DNA of 64,000 bases from an uncultured Eudoraea sp. (GCA_947258555.1 CAMYJF010000003.1:47487-111486), one strand, 5' to 3'; positions 15,961-27,413 are shown, numbered from the stretch's first letter. Numbers and translations: made by a program. The notes: generated by a model from the sequence alone, not told the origin.

Positions 15961-17299
15961 AGTTCAACTCTCTTTCTATTTGTTTTACTTCCATCCCGAT
16001 ATCACCTGCTCCCATGGTCACCAAAACCTCTGGTTTTGAGGCCTTAATTTCATGGATCAGATCCTGCTTGGGAACTAACTTTTTATTAGGATTTTTGATC
16101 ATATTCAACAGCCATTCTGAAGTTATCCCCGGGATAGCTTCTTCTCTTGCCGGATAGATCTCCAAAAGCAATACGGCATCAAATTGAGACAAGCTTTTGG
16201 CAAAATCCACAGCAAAATCCCGAGTGCGGGAATAGAGATGCGGTTGAAACACGGCCATGATATTTTTTTGAGGATGCACTTCCCTGATCGCATCGAAAAC
16301 AGCATCAATTTCAGTCGGGTGGTGTGCATAATCATCTATAAAAACAAAATCGTTCTCACGTATGCGATAAGAGAATCTGCGCTCTACTCCTTTAAATGTA
16401 CCCATGGCCTCTGCCAACTTGTCTTTTGATTCAGCTACCTGATCTGCCATGGCAAATGCAACCAAACCGTTCAATAAATTGTGCCTGCCCGGTTTTTGGA
16501 ATTGAACACCTTCAACAATTCCGGCCGGCGTATTTATATTAAATAGATAACTGCCATCAACCACTTGAATATCTGTGATGGAATAATCCGAAGCGTCCTC
16601 AATTCCAAAAGTATATCCCCTTATAGGAATGCCTTCTCGCACCAATAATTTTCCACCGGGCTTCAGACATTCGGTAAATTCCTTGTATGAATCTACCAGG
16701 GCATCTTCACTGCCGTAAATATCCAAGTGATCCGGGTCTATTGAAGTGATACAGGCCACATCAGGGGCCAGATGAAGAAAAGATCGATCAAATTCATCTG
16801 CTTCTACTACTGTATAGATGTCACCTTCTCTTATATAATTGCTTTCAAAGTCTTCTGAAATACCGCCAAGAAATGCTGTAAAGGGCAATCCAGCCTCTTT
16901 AAGCAAATGGGCCAGGATACTGGAAGTGGTCGTCTTTCCATGGGTTCCGGCTACAGCAAAGCAATAGCTGTCCTTTGTGATATCACCTAATACTTCAGCC
17001 CGCTTCTTAATTGTGAAGCCCGCTTCTCTGAAATAGGCCCATTCCCTATGTGTTTCAGGAATAGCCGGCGTATAAACAACTAGTGTAACCACAGGATCCT
17101 TATGTGTTGTAGGAATTTGTTCCGGGTCATCCTCATAATGAATGACCATTTGATTATCTTCCAGTTCACGTGTCAATGGGGTTGGCACCTTGTCATAGCC
17201 AGCAACAGCACATCCCATGTCGGAGAAATAGCGAGCCAAGGCCGACATGCCAATGCCGCCTATCCCGATAAAATATATGTGCTGGTACCTCATTTTCAT
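15950..17299 (-). CDS. murC: UDP-N-acetylmuramate--L-alanine ligase
   Basis: Cytosolic ATP-dependent ligase that adds the first residue of the peptidoglycan stem peptide. The 449 residues hold the Rossmann start FIGIGGIGMSALAR, the ATP loop GTHGKTT at 118-124, the metal/ATP motif EADEFDRSF and the C-terminal DDYAHHPTEI. The ATG at 17297-17299 overlaps the murG stop (ATGA); a second ATG two codons on is possible. Confidence 0.97.
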   Translation of the reverse strand: MKMRYQHIYFIGIGGIGMSALARYFSDMGCAVAGYDKVPTPLTRELEDNQMVIHYEDDPEQIPTTHKDPVVTLVVYTPAIPETHREWAYFREAGFTIKKRAEVLGDITKDSYCFAVAGTHGKTTTSSILAHLLKEAGLPFTAFLGGISEDFESNYIREGDIYTVVEADEFDRSFLHLAPDVACITSIDPDHLDIYGSEDALVDSYKEFTECLKPGGKLLVREGIPIRGYTFGIEDASDYSITDIQVVDGSYLFNINTPAGIVEGVQFQKPGRHNLLNGLVAFAMADQVAESKDKLAEAMGTFKGVERRFSYRIRENDFVFIDDYAHHPTEIDAVFDAIREVHPQKNIMAVFQPHLYSRTRDFAVDFAKSLSQFDAVLLLEIYPAREEAIPGITSEWLLNMIKNPNKKLVPKQDLIHEIKASKPEVLVTMGAGDIGMEVKQIERELNYAN

Positions 17300-18390
17300 G
17301 ATGCCATTAGTAAATTTTCAATCTCGTTAACTATGTTCTCCGTGGCATTTGGTTTTGCCAGTGTCTTTATATTGCTTGATAAGGTCGACCGCAATTCTAC
17401 AGAAGAGAGAAGCCTTTCAAATTCAATTTCAAAGCGCTCTTCTAATTCTGTTTCAGGGATCAGGAGTGCTGCGTTTTTTGCAACCAGGGCCAGGGCATTT
17501 TTGGTCTGGTGGTCTTCAGCAACATGTGGTGATGGAATCAATAAGGCAGGCTTACCCACAATGCACAATTCAGAAATGGTCCCGGCCCCTGCTCTGGAAA
17601 TAATGATATCTGCGATCGCATAGGCGTAATCCATTTTATTGACAAAGGACTTTACTCGAACGTTTTCTGAATCCAAAGACTCGTATTTTTTGTAGTAGGA
17701 CTTGCCACACTGCCATAGCAGCTGGACGCCCTGATCATGCAGCCATTCGCTCTTTTCTGCGATCAATTGATTGATCCGTGCCGAGCCCAGACTTCCACCT
17801 ATAATAAGAAGTACAGGCATTTGGGGCGATAGACCGAAATACTCAAAGGCTTTGCTCTTTTCCGATCCAAAGCCCGTCAGGATCTCACGAACCGGATTAC
17901 CGGTAAGAATGATCTTTGATTCAGGGAAGAATCGCTCCATGCCCTCGTAGGCAACATAGATACCATCAGCCTTCTTTGCCAGCCACTTGTTTGTTATACC
18001 TGCATATGAATTCTGCTCCTGGATCACATAAGGAATTCCTTGCTGAGCTGCTGCTTTCAACACTGGGGCACTGGCATATCCCCCCGTACCAATGGCCATA
18101 TGTGGCTTAAAATTTTTCAGGATCTTCCTGGCTTTGATCAAACTAACCAAGACTTTAAAGGGAAACATGAGATTCTTTAAGCTCAAGCTTCGCTGTAGTC
18201 CGCTAATCCATAATCCCACGATCTTAAATCCGGCCTGGGGAACCTTTTCCATCTCCATGCGGTCGCTCGCACCCACAAAGAGAAACTCTGCCTGTGGAAA
18301 CCTCCCTTTTAAAGCCGTGGCAATGGCGATAGCCGGGTAGATATGTCCACCGGTTCCTCCTCCTGATACTATGAATCTATAATTGCTCAC
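17296..18390 (-). CDS. murG: UDP-GlcNAc:lipid I N-acetylglucosaminyltransferase
   Basis: GT28 glycosyltransferase that turns lipid I into lipid II at the inner face of the membrane. The 364 residues include GGGTGGHIYPAIAIA at the N-terminus, AIGTGGYASAP in the acceptor half and the nucleotide-sugar block ISRAGAGTISELCIVGKPALLIPSPHVAEDHQ. It overlaps ftsW by 14 bases and murC by four. Confidence 0.97.
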   Translation of the reverse strand: MSNYRFIVSGGGTGGHIYPAIAIATALKGRFPQAEFLFVGASDRMEMEKVPQAGFKIVGLWISGLQRSLSLKNLMFPFKVLVSLIKARKILKNFKPHMAIGTGGYASAPVLKAAAQQGIPYVIQEQNSYAGITNKWLAKKADGIYVAYEGMERFFPESKIILTGNPVREILTGFGSEKSKAFEYFGLSPQMPVLLIIGGSLGSARINQLIAEKSEWLHDQGVQLLWQCGKSYYKKYESLDSENVRVKSFVNKMDYAYAIADIIISRAGAGTISELCIVGKPALLIPSPHVAEDHQTKNALALVAKNAALLIPETELEERFEIEFERLLSSVELRSTLSSNIKTLAKPNATENIVNEIENLLMAS

Positions 18391-19567
18391 TTAAGATCTC
18401 TAATGGGTTCGTTTCTTCACTATAAGTCTGGGTTTCATCTTCTTCTTTAATACTTGCACTGAGTACAATACCAATGGCAAGACATGTCATCCATATGGAA
18501 GTACCCCCGGTACTAATTAGTGGTAGGGTCTGACCGGTTACGGGGAATAATTCCACTGCGACAGCCATATTGATCATCGCCTGGAATACAATTGGTATAC
18601 CAACCCCGATCACTAATAATTTTCCAAAAATGCTCACATTTCCATGGGCCACAATTACGATCCTGAAAAGCAGGAGCAGGTAGAAGAACATCAATGCAAA
18701 TCCACCTACTAACCCGTACTCTTCAATTATTATGGCATAGATAAAATCTGAGGAACTCTGTGGCAGGAAATTCTTCATCACACTTTTTCCTGCGCCATTT
18801 CCAACCAGGCCTCCGCTTGCTATTGCGATCTTAGCCTTTTCAATTTGATAATCTCCTTCGCTGTCAGTTGGGTCCCAAAAGCTTTCGACCCTGCTCATCC
18901 ATGTATCCACCCTGTTGGGCATCATGTCAGGAAATGCTTTGGCCGTAACAACGAACATGACCAGACATAAGACGCCTAATGCAATCATGCTAAAGAGGTA
19001 TTTAAAGGGATATCCGCCCATAAAACACAGGACTACAACCATAAAATACAGTATGGCAGCCGTTGAGAGGTTTGCCGGCAGAATGAGCATTATGATGAGA
19101 AAAACAGGCACCCAAAGCGGCAATAGGCTTTCCTTGAATGTGATGGCATTTTCTCTGATCTTCGATAGGTATCTGGCAACATAGACCATTAATACTACCG
19201 AAGCCAGTGTAGATGTTTGAAAGGAGATCCCAACAAATGGTAATTGGATCCACCGGCTGGCATTCGCGCCTTCTATAGTAGTGCCTTGTGCCAAGGTATA
19301 GATCAGCAGGGCGATTACTACGGGCAATGCAATGATGGAAAGTCCTTTGAAATAATGAGTAGGGATCCTGTGGATCGCATAGATTATCCCGAAACCAAGA
19401 ATGAGAAGCATCCCATGCTTAGTAAGATATCCCATTGTTGTTCCTCTTCCAACAACATAAACCAAGTTACTACTTGCACTGTAGACAGGTAAAAAAGAGA
19501 AAACTGCTAACAAGGCTACTACGCCCCAAATAGCCCGATCTCCTTTTATGTTCTTCAGCAGCTGCAT
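18377..19567 (-). CDS. ftsW: Peptidoglycan glycosyltransferase FtsW
   Basis: Multi-spanning SEDS-family glycosyltransferase that polymerises lipid II at the septum with its cognate penicillin-binding protein. 396 residues, about ten hydrophobic segments, with SEDS signatures such as NASRWIQLPFVGISFQTS, SQSSSDFIYAIIIEEYGLVGG and PVTGQTLPLISTGGTSIW. The cytoplasmic C-terminal tail is short and acidic. Located between murD and murG. Confidence 0.95.
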   Translation of the reverse strand: MQLLKNIKGDRAIWGVVALLAVFSFLPVYSASSNLVYVVGRGTTMGYLTKHGMLLILGFGIIYAIHRIPTHYFKGLSIIALPVVIALLIYTLAQGTTIEGANASRWIQLPFVGISFQTSTLASVVLMVYVARYLSKIRENAITFKESLLPLWVPVFLIIMLILPANLSTAAILYFMVVVLCFMGGYPFKYLFSMIALGVLCLVMFVVTAKAFPDMMPNRVDTWMSRVESFWDPTDSEGDYQIEKAKIAIASGGLVGNGAGKSVMKNFLPQSSSDFIYAIIIEEYGLVGGFALMFFYLLLLFRIVIVAHGNVSIFGKLLVIGVGIPIVFQAMINMAVAVELFPVTGQTLPLISTGGTSIWMTCLAIGIVLSASIKEEDETQTYSEETNPLEILSEQL

Positions 19568-19572
19568 CTGTT

Positions 19573-20906
19573 TCAGAGTTGTTTAATAGCCTCTTTGAAT
19601 TGTTCTCCTCTGTCTTCGTAATTCTTGAAAATGTCAAAACTGGCACAAGCCGGAGAGAGCAAAACCGTATCTCCGCGCTCTGCGATCTTGTATGCTACTT
19701 TAACCGCTTCGGACATGGCAAATGTTTCCACAAAGGGTTCTACTACATTACCGAATGCTTCTTTTAGTTTTGTATTGTCGAGTCCCAGGCATACAATAGC
19801 CTTAACTTTTTCTCTTACTAAAGGCATCAAAGCCGTGTAATCATTCCCTTTATCCTGGCCACCAACGATCCAAACCGTTGGGTTCGTCATACTTTCAAGA
19901 GCATAGTAGGTAGCGTTTACATTTGTGGCTTTAGAATCGTTTATATAATTCACATGATGGATCTTCAAGACCGACTCCAACCTATGAGGAGCCCCCTGAA
20001 AATTGGCAATGCTTTTTCGGATCACATCATCACGAATACCCATCAGATTAGCCACCATTGCTCCCGCCATGGTATTCTTTAAATTGTGTTTGCCTTGTAG
20101 TGTTACTATGTCTGTGCTCATTTCAAGCGAATTATGAGGTGTGTTAATTTTTATGTTTTCATTCTCTATTTCTGCGCCCTCTCTGATACTCTGTGTTAAT
20201 GAAAAGGGCAGCATTTTTGCCTTTACCGGGATGTTGGGCAATGCGTTTAGTATTTCTTCATCATCTGCATCATAGATGAAAAAATCCGTTGCCAACTGAT
20301 TCTCGGTGATGCGAAACTTTGATTCCACATATTTTTGCATTCTATACTCATATCGATCGAGGTGATCCGGAGTAATATTCGTGATCACTGCAATATGAGG
20401 TCGGAAACTTTCGATCCCATCCAATTGAAAACTGCTGATCTCAAGTACGTAATGGTCATAATCTTCCTCAGCTACCATCTTCGCAAAACTATCCCCGATA
20501 TTACCGGCCATACCCACATTCAAACCTCCTGCCTTTAGCAAATGGTAAGTCAACATAGTCGTGGTCGTTTTACCATTGCTACCTGTGATGCCAATAATCG
20601 TGGCATCTGTATATCGGGCTGCAAATTCGATCTCGGAGATCACAGGGATACCTTTCTCTGATAATTTCTGGACGATCGGTGCCGTGTCCGGAATGCCCGG
20701 GCTTTTCATGACCAGATCTGCTTGGATTAAAATATCCTCCGAGTGTTTATGTTCTTCCCAGTTAATTCCAAAATGTTCAAGAACGTTTTTATACTTTTCC
20801 TGTATGCCACCGAAATCGGAGACAAATACTTTATATCCTTCCTGTATACCCAATATGGCCGTGCCTACCCCACTTTCTCCTGCACCTAAAACAGCCAAAA
20901 ATTCCA

Positions 20907-20907
<1 letters not shown>
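19573..20907 (-). CDS. murD: UDP-N-acetylmuramoyl-L-alanine--D-glutamate ligase
   Basis: Adds D-Glu to the peptidoglycan precursor. The frame is open up to 20964, but the ATG at 20905-20907 (MEFLAVLGAGESG) fits the family start and makes a TAATG overlap with the mraY stop, giving 444 residues. Visible motifs: Rossmann GAGESGVGTA, ATP loop GSNGKTTT at 109-116, NITPDHLDR and HRLE, and INDSKATN. Confidence 0.96.
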
Positions 20908-22127
<1,220 letters not shown>

Positions 22128-22133
22128 GCTTCC

Positions 22134-23597
22134 TTATTTGTTTAAACTCTCCAGGATTGATGTTATCATTTTATAATCATCGAAATCAATCCGTTTTCCA
22201 TTGGTTTCCTGATAGGTTTCATGTCCCTTTCCGGCAATCAGAATAATGTCATTTGCCACTGCTAACTGGCAAGCCGTTTTAATGGCTTGTTCCCTGTTCT
22301 CAATACTTAATACCTTATTAGAATTCTGAGGTTCTACCCCTGCTTCCATCTCGTTGATAATGGCCGTTGGCGACTCAGAACGAGGATTGTCTGAGGTAAA
22401 TATGGCTTTGTTACTTAACTCAGAAGCGATATGCCCCATTACCGGACGCTTAGACTTGTCACGTTCACCACCACACCCCACTACGGTGATGACGCTTTCA
22501 TTTCCAGTCCTCAATGCATGGATAGAATCCAATACATTTTTTAAGGCGTCCGGCGTATGGGCATAATCAACAATTGCAGTTATCCGCTGCTTTGAAATAA
22601 AATATTGAAAGCGACCATCTACAGTTTCCAATTCACTAAGCAGCCGCAGGATTTCTATTTTTTCTAAACCCAGGATCTGGGCAGTGGCATATATCGCCAG
22701 TATGTTATAGGCGTTAAAATCACCTATCAATTTTGTCCATAGATCATTCTCTTCAACCTTCAACAATTGCCCGTCAAATTGCCTTTCCATGATCTGCGCT
22801 TTGTAATCGGCAAATGTTTTTAAGGCGTAGGTATATTTTTTGGCTCTTGTATTCTGGAGCATGAACAAACCGTTCTTATCATCGGCATTACTCAATGCGA
22901 AGGCGGATTTTTCCAGATCGTCAAACAGGCGTTTCTTGGTATCCCTGTAAGTCGAAAAATCCTTGTGATAGTCCAGGTGGTCATGAGATAGATTGGTAAA
23001 AATAGCTCCTTTAAAGTGCAGCCCGGCTGTCCTGTGTTGATCCAGGCCATGAGAGCTTACCTCCATAAAACAAAACTCCACACCTTCTTCTGCCATCAGG
23101 GATAGATAATGATTTATAGTCATTGGGTCCGGTGTAGTGTGGGTTGTGTCATGTCGCTGGTTATCGACCATGATCTTTATGGTAGATATCAGTCCAACTT
23201 TATATCCGGCTTTCTTGAAAAGATCATAGAGTAGGGTGCTTACCGTCGTTTTTCCATTCGTGCCCGTTACCCCGATCAATTTTAAATTCTTACTTGGATT
23301 TTCGTAGAAATTCGACGATATGACAGCAAGTGCATTTTTGGAATTATCTACCTGGACATAGGTTACATTATCGTGTACTTCCTTCGGGAGCTCTTCGCAG
23401 ACGATGGCTATCGCCCCAGCTTCGATCACCTTTTCTATAAATGTATGTCCATCTACTGTTCCCCCTTTTACCGCTACAAAAAGATCATTGCCGCTCACCT
23501 TCCTGGAATCAAACTGCACCTGCCCGATCTCAATGGCGGTAGAACCTGTGACATCTTTTAATCGAACCCCGTACAATATGTCTTTCAATAACTTCAT
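22134..23597 (-). CDS. murE: UDP-MurNAc-L-Ala-D-Glu--meso-diaminopimelate ligase
   Basis: Adds the third stem-peptide residue. The ATP loop GTNGKTT is at 112-118 and the substrate-specificity motif DNPR at 403-406, which is the signature for meso-diaminopimelate rather than lysine. 487 residues. Its start overlaps the stop of the upstream penicillin-binding protein gene (ATGA). Confidence 0.96.
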   Translation of the reverse strand: MKLLKDILYGVRLKDVTGSTAIEIGQVQFDSRKVSGNDLFVAVKGGTVDGHTFIEKVIEAGAIAIVCEELPKEVHDNVTYVQVDNSKNALAVISSNFYENPSKNLKLIGVTGTNGKTTVSTLLYDLFKKAGYKVGLISTIKIMVDNQRHDTTHTTPDPMTINHYLSLMAEEGVEFCFMEVSSHGLDQHRTAGLHFKGAIFTNLSHDHLDYHKDFSTYRDTKKRLFDDLEKSAFALSNADDKNGLFMLQNTRAKKYTYALKTFADYKAQIMERQFDGQLLKVEENDLWTKLIGDFNAYNILAIYATAQILGLEKIEILRLLSELETVDGRFQYFISKQRITAIVDYAHTPDALKNVLDSIHALRTGNESVITVVGCGGERDKSKRPVMGHIASELSNKAIFTSDNPRSESPTAIINEMEAGVEPQNSNKVLSIENREQAIKTACQLAVANDIILIAGKGHETYQETNGKRIDFDDYKMITSILESLNK

Positions 23598-25600
23598 GAG
23601 AGTTCGAGGGTTATCTTTCTTACGTTTTTCAGTGTTGTGCCTTTAGCAACTGACTGGGATTTCACCTTGCCATTTCCGATAACTTCTACTTCTAATCCCA
23701 GGTTTTCAAGAAGGGCGATGGCATCCATACCACTCATACCACGAACACTAGGGACGGTTGTCCGGTCTTGCTGTTCCAATGCATAATATTGATCGAACTG
23801 TTGCTGCAGATCTGGTAAGTCTTTATTGAGAGGAACTATCTCATCCACTTGCGGGTTATTCGCATATATTTTGTGAGCAATGGCCTTGAAGACAGGTCCG
23901 GATACATCGGCCCCATAATACCCTACACTTTTGTCTGGCTCATGGATGACAACAATACATGAGTATTTGGGGTCATCTGCGGGGAAATACCCGGCAAAAG
24001 TGGATATATAACTTAATTTATCAGGGTCTTTAGCGACGTAGTTCTTTTGAGCCGTTCCAGTTTTTCCCGCCATTGAAAAGGTCGAAGAATATAGTCGGTT
24101 TCCTGTTCCGTGTTTTTTCTCAACTACATTCTTTAGTAGTTGTTGCACCTTTCTCACAGTCTCTTCAGAGCAGATCTTTGGGTGTATGACCTCTTTCTCA
24201 AAGCTGTAAAGTGTTTGGTTCCATTCCCGTACCTCTTTGATCAATCTTGGCCTTAGAAGCTCTCCATCATTTGCGATGGCATTATAAAAAGCCAATGTTT
24301 GTAATGGTGTTTGGGCTACTTCATACCCATGTGACATCCACGCCAATGATATTCCCGACCATCCCTTATCGCCAGGAGACCTGAGAACAGGTTCTCCTTC
24401 TCCTCGAATCGGCATTCCAAGGGGTTCATCTAGTTTCATTTTTTGTAATCGCCTTGTGAATTTTTCCGGTGACTCCTTATATCCATTGTGGATCATTTTC
24501 GCAAAAGCCGTATTCGATGAGACCACAAAGGCTTCCCCAACACTCACTTCCCCATAACCGCCGGGCTTTGAATCCCTTACTACACGATCGTAGATACGCC
24601 ATCTCCCGTTTTCAGTATTGATGACCGTACTCGTGTCGACTACCCCATCTTCGAGGGCAGCCACCAATGACATTAACTTAAAAGTTGAGCCTGGCTCGTG
24701 GGACTCTCCAACTGCATAATTGAGACGTTCGTAGTATTTCCCTTCTTCAGTCCGACCGAGATTAGAGATGGCCTTAATAGCACCGGTCTTGGTTTCCATG
24801 ACGATCACGCAGCCATGGTCTGCTTTGTAATGCTCTAATTGTTGAAGGAGTGCATGGTGGGCAATGTCTTGTATGTTAATATCTATTGTGGAGATGACAT
24901 CATAGCCATCTTTTGGCTCGACAATATTTTCTCTTCCGATAGGCTTCCACTGGCCTTTTGCGATCTTCTGCTTTAAGCGTTTGCCTTCCATACCACGTAG
25001 GTACTGACCGAAAGCGCCTTCCAGTCCCACCCGGGTGATATAGCCATTTTCGTCTATTCGTTCATATCCCACACTGCGTTCTGCTATTTTGCCAAGGGGA
25101 TGTTCCCTAACGGTTCGTTGCTCCACTATGATCCCTCCTTTATATGGTCCAAGGTTAAAAAGAGGAAAATCAATGATCTTCAAGTAATCTGTATAGGAAA
25201 CATTAGTGGCAATCCTGGCATACCGATTCTTATTGACACGGGCCTTGCGTAAGCGTTGTTCATAATGCCCGGCAGGTTGACCCAGTAAGCCATTTAAGGC
25301 TTTGGAGAGATCCACCACATGTGCCTCAAAATTTTCAGAGGAAACGGTCATGGCATCGAACCTGATCGTGTATCTGGACACAGATGTAGCTAATAAGCTG
25401 CCATCATCTGAATAGAGATTGCCTCTATTCGGGGCAATCGTGAACATTTTCTCGGTACGTTGATGCGCCAGCTCTTTGTATTTATCGCCATGGACCATTT
25501 GCAAGCCCACGAGCTTTACCATAATGCCAATACCAAATAGAAACATGGCACCAGCCATGATGTACAAACGTCTCATTATATTTTTTTTGGTCACAGGCAT
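23594..25600 (-). CDS. ftsI: Septal penicillin-binding protein (FtsI-type) with PASTA domain
   Basis: Class B transpeptidase that crosslinks septal peptidoglycan. One N-terminal membrane anchor (about residues 11-33), a dimer/pedestal domain, and the transpeptidase domain with all three motifs: SxxK as Ser305-Thr-Phe-Lys308, SSN at 361-363 and KTG at 513-515. A single C-terminal PASTA domain (about 610-668) is present, as is normal for Bacteroidota but not for E. coli FtsI. 668 residues. Lies between ftsL and murE in the dcw order. Confidence 0.95.
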   Translation of the reverse strand: MPVTKKNIMRRLYIMAGAMFLFGIGIMVKLVGLQMVHGDKYKELAHQRTEKMFTIAPNRGNLYSDDGSLLATSVSRYTIRFDAMTVSSENFEAHVVDLSKALNGLLGQPAGHYEQRLRKARVNKNRYARIATNVSYTDYLKIIDFPLFNLGPYKGGIIVEQRTVREHPLGKIAERSVGYERIDENGYITRVGLEGAFGQYLRGMEGKRLKQKIAKGQWKPIGRENIVEPKDGYDVISTIDINIQDIAHHALLQQLEHYKADHGCVIVMETKTGAIKAISNLGRTEEGKYYERLNYAVGESHEPGSTFKLMSLVAALEDGVVDTSTVINTENGRWRIYDRVVRDSKPGGYGEVSVGEAFVVSSNTAFAKMIHNGYKESPEKFTRRLQKMKLDEPLGMPIRGEGEPVLRSPGDKGWSGISLAWMSHGYEVAQTPLQTLAFYNAIANDGELLRPRLIKEVREWNQTLYSFEKEVIHPKICSEETVRKVQQLLKNVVEKKHGTGNRLYSSTFSMAGKTGTAQKNYVAKDPDKLSYISTFAGYFPADDPKYSCIVVIHEPDKSVGYYGADVSGPVFKAIAHKIYANNPQVDEIVPLNKDLPDLQQQFDQYYALEQQDRTTVPSVRGMSGMDAIALLENLGLEVEVIGNGKVKSQSVAKGTTLKNVRKITLELS

Positions 25601-25921
25601 TTACTCATCCGAGGTTAAGACAATTATCTTTTGTGGGGGCACTTCAGACGGACCCAGGCCATTCTCGACGACAACGTTCCTGACTGAAGATTCCAATTTC
25701 ATTTTTTGTACATGTGACCTCATTGCCACGAATTCACTCCGCAACTGCCTAACCTCCTCATTCAATGCAGCTACCTGATGTACTTTCTTATCGGCACTAT
25801 GTGCACTTGCAATCATTAAAGCAGCCAGGGATGAAGCAAAGAGAATGAAGGTCCAGTTTTTGGGGGCATCTCCGCTTATCAGGAATTTTCCTTTTAAAAT
25901 GTCAATTAAGCCATTTTTCAT
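25601..25921 (-). CDS. ftsL: FtsL-like cell division protein
   Basis: A 106-residue bitopic protein in the FtsL position between rsmH and the pbp gene: short cytoplasmic N-terminus, one membrane helix (about residues 24-41), then a periplasmic coiled coil (VHQVAALNEEVRQLRSEFVAMRSHVQKMK). This is the FtsL-like family of Bacteroidota; sequence identity to E. coli FtsL is minimal, so the name rests on topology and location. Confidence 0.85.
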   Translation of the reverse strand: MKNGLIDILKGKFLISGDAPKNWTFILFASSLAALMIASAHSADKKVHQVAALNEEVRQLRSEFVAMRSHVQKMKLESSVRNVVVENGLGPSEVPPQKIIVLTSDE

Positions 25922-25937
25922 AAGGCTTGGTCGTTAT

Positions 25938-26698
25938 TTACAGGCGCTCGGCAATTCGTAATCGTGCACTTCGCGCCCTGTTATTTTTTGCAATCTCATC
26001 GGTCGAGGGTTGGATTAACTTTCCAATCCGTTTAAACGGTGCCAAAGGGTTACCGTAAAAATCCTTCTCGACCTCTCCTTCAAACTTCCCAGTTCTAATA
26101 AATCGCTTGACCAGCCGGTCTTCCAGGGAATGATAGCTGATTAAGCTAATTCTGCCGCCCTGGGAAACGACATGTGGGGTTTGAAGCAGAAATTCTTTTA
26201 TCGCTTCCAGTTCTTGGTTGACTTCGATCCGGATGGCCTGAAAAATCTGGGCCATGATTTTGTTCTCCTTATGGCGTGGCATAAATTTTTGTAGCACCCT
26301 CTTGAGGTATGGATCCGGGTAGACATTCGCATATCAAGGGCTTCATCAAAGCGCGTTGAAAATCCGCGTTCAGGATCGTCAAACTGATGTGATGAAACAC
26401 CAAAATCTGCCAGGATTCCGTCAACTTTCTGTATGCCATAGAACTTTAAAAACTGCCTGAGATACCTGAAATTTTCATTGATCAGGGTAAAACGATTATC
26501 TTCAATTGCATTTGCCAATGCCGCTTCATCTTGATCAAAGGCGATCAATTTTCCTCTGGCTCCTAGTCGGTCTAAGATCTCTCTCGAATGACCGCCTCCT
26601 CCAAAAGTGACGTCTACATAGACCCCATCTTGTTTTATCTCAAGGCCATCAACTGACTCTTTTAATAAAACAGGATTATGATAGTTCGTCTCCATCAT
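25938..26698 (-). pseudogene. rsmH: Disrupted 16S rRNA (cytosine-1402-N4)-methyltransferase
   Basis: Two frames together cover rsmH but do not join. The first (26698 down) has the N-terminal half, [13 protein letters not shown], the SAM motif [10 protein letters not shown] at 33-42 and [14 protein letters not shown] ending at about residue 125; then it turns into unrelated sequence. The second frame resumes as [10 protein letters not shown] near 26321 and carries the C-terminal half ([36 protein letters not shown]). Family members have some 45-55 residues between these blocks that are absent here. The 761 bases are not a multiple of three. So about 145 bases seem lost, with a frameshift at 26320-26326. 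Either a true mutation (rsmH is usually dispensable) or an assembly error. Confidence 0.85.
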
Positions 26699-27140
26699 CG
26701 CCCATTACCTCTTCTGCCAATTCTGCAAAATTGACAGCGGTTTCCTCAAGCACTTTTTCATAGCTGTCTTTATCCCATATTTCAATAATGTTAATGGTTG
26801 AACTCAGTACGACATTCTTACTGATTCCGGCGATCTCCATTAAATTCCTAGGGATAAGTAATCTACCAGTCGCATCTATTTCCACGGGCTTAACACCTGC
26901 AGAAAATCGGCGTATAAAATCATTGTTCTTTTTACGGAACCTATTCTTCTTGTTCATTTTTTGCATGAGCAAATTCCACTCTTCTAAAGGATAGAGTTCC
27001 AGGCACGGCTGAAACACCGAACGTTTAATAACAAAACCTTTGTTTAGCACGGGAGCCAACTGATTCTTTAAGGTCACAGGTATCATCACCCGGCCCTTTG
27101 TGTCGGCTTTGCAATCGTATGTTCCAATAAAATTGATCAC
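26676..27140 (-). CDS. mraZ: Transcriptional regulator MraZ
   Basis: Ring-forming DNA-binding protein with two AbrB-like halves, each with the DxxGR motif (residues 13-17, DTKGR; 89-93, DATGR). It binds repeated boxes upstream of its own gene and controls the dcw cluster. 154 residues. Its end overlaps the start of rsmH by 23 bases. Three matching boxes lie 48-76 bases upstream, which supports autoregulation. Confidence 0.96.
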   Translation of the reverse strand: MINFIGTYDCKADTKGRVMIPVTLKNQLAPVLNKGFVIKRSVFQPCLELYPLEEWNLLMQKMNKKNRFRKKNNDFIRRFSAGVKPVEIDATGRLLIPRNLMEIAGISKNVVLSSTINIIEIWDKDSYEKVLEETAVNFAELAEEVMGDDGDELS

Positions 27141-27171
27141 TTGATCGTGGTAGATTTTGCTATATAAAACT

Positions 27172-27179
27172 CAAATATA
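27172..27179 (-). promoter_or_regulatory. -7 box (TATATTTG) of the dcw operon
   Basis: Perfect TAnnTTTG on the minus strand, 32 bases before the mraZ ATG and directly downstream of the MraZ boxes, so bound MraZ would cover the -33 region. Confidence 0.65.
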
Positions 27180-27188
27180 TCAAAATTA

Positions 27189-27216
27189 TTACCACAAATT
27201 ACCACATTTTACCACA
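27189..27216 (-). promoter_or_regulatory. Three MraZ boxes, period 10
   Basis: The minus strand carries TGTGGTAA three times with starts exactly ten bases apart (27216, 27206 and 27196 going down), separated by two bases each. Direct GTGG/TGGG-type repeats of this spacing are the known MraZ operator. A further GTGGTA in the opposite orientation is at 27147-27152, inside the leader. Confidence 0.85.
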
Positions 27217-27380
27217 TTCTTAAAAATTTATTAAAATGCAGCGGCCTTCTATGAAGTGAAGGAGGTATATGTCAGGAAAGGTATTTTACATGTGTTTTTA
27301 TTATAATTATCCTTTCGTAAGGCTTAGTTTACAAGGGATAATCAGCTAGTACAAAAATATCAGTATTATTCTTAAATAAC

Positions 27381-27388
27381 TATATTTG
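27381..27388 (+). promoter_or_regulatory. -7 box (TATATTTG) for the alpha/beta hydrolase
   Basis: Perfect TAnnTTTG, 25 bases upstream of the ATG at 27414; the -33 element is not obvious. Confidence 0.55.
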
Positions 27389-27413
27389 CCAACTAATAAA
27401 TAAGCACTCCGCA

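Noticed and set aside
17102..17623. A 173-codon plus-strand frame over the murC-murG junction
   Set aside because: Shadow of two well-identified mur genes on the other strand; no family motif.
26198..26698. Programmed frameshift in rsmH
   Set aside because: A frameshift alone would not explain the missing 45-55 residues; a deletion is needed, and there is no slippery heptamer at the joint.
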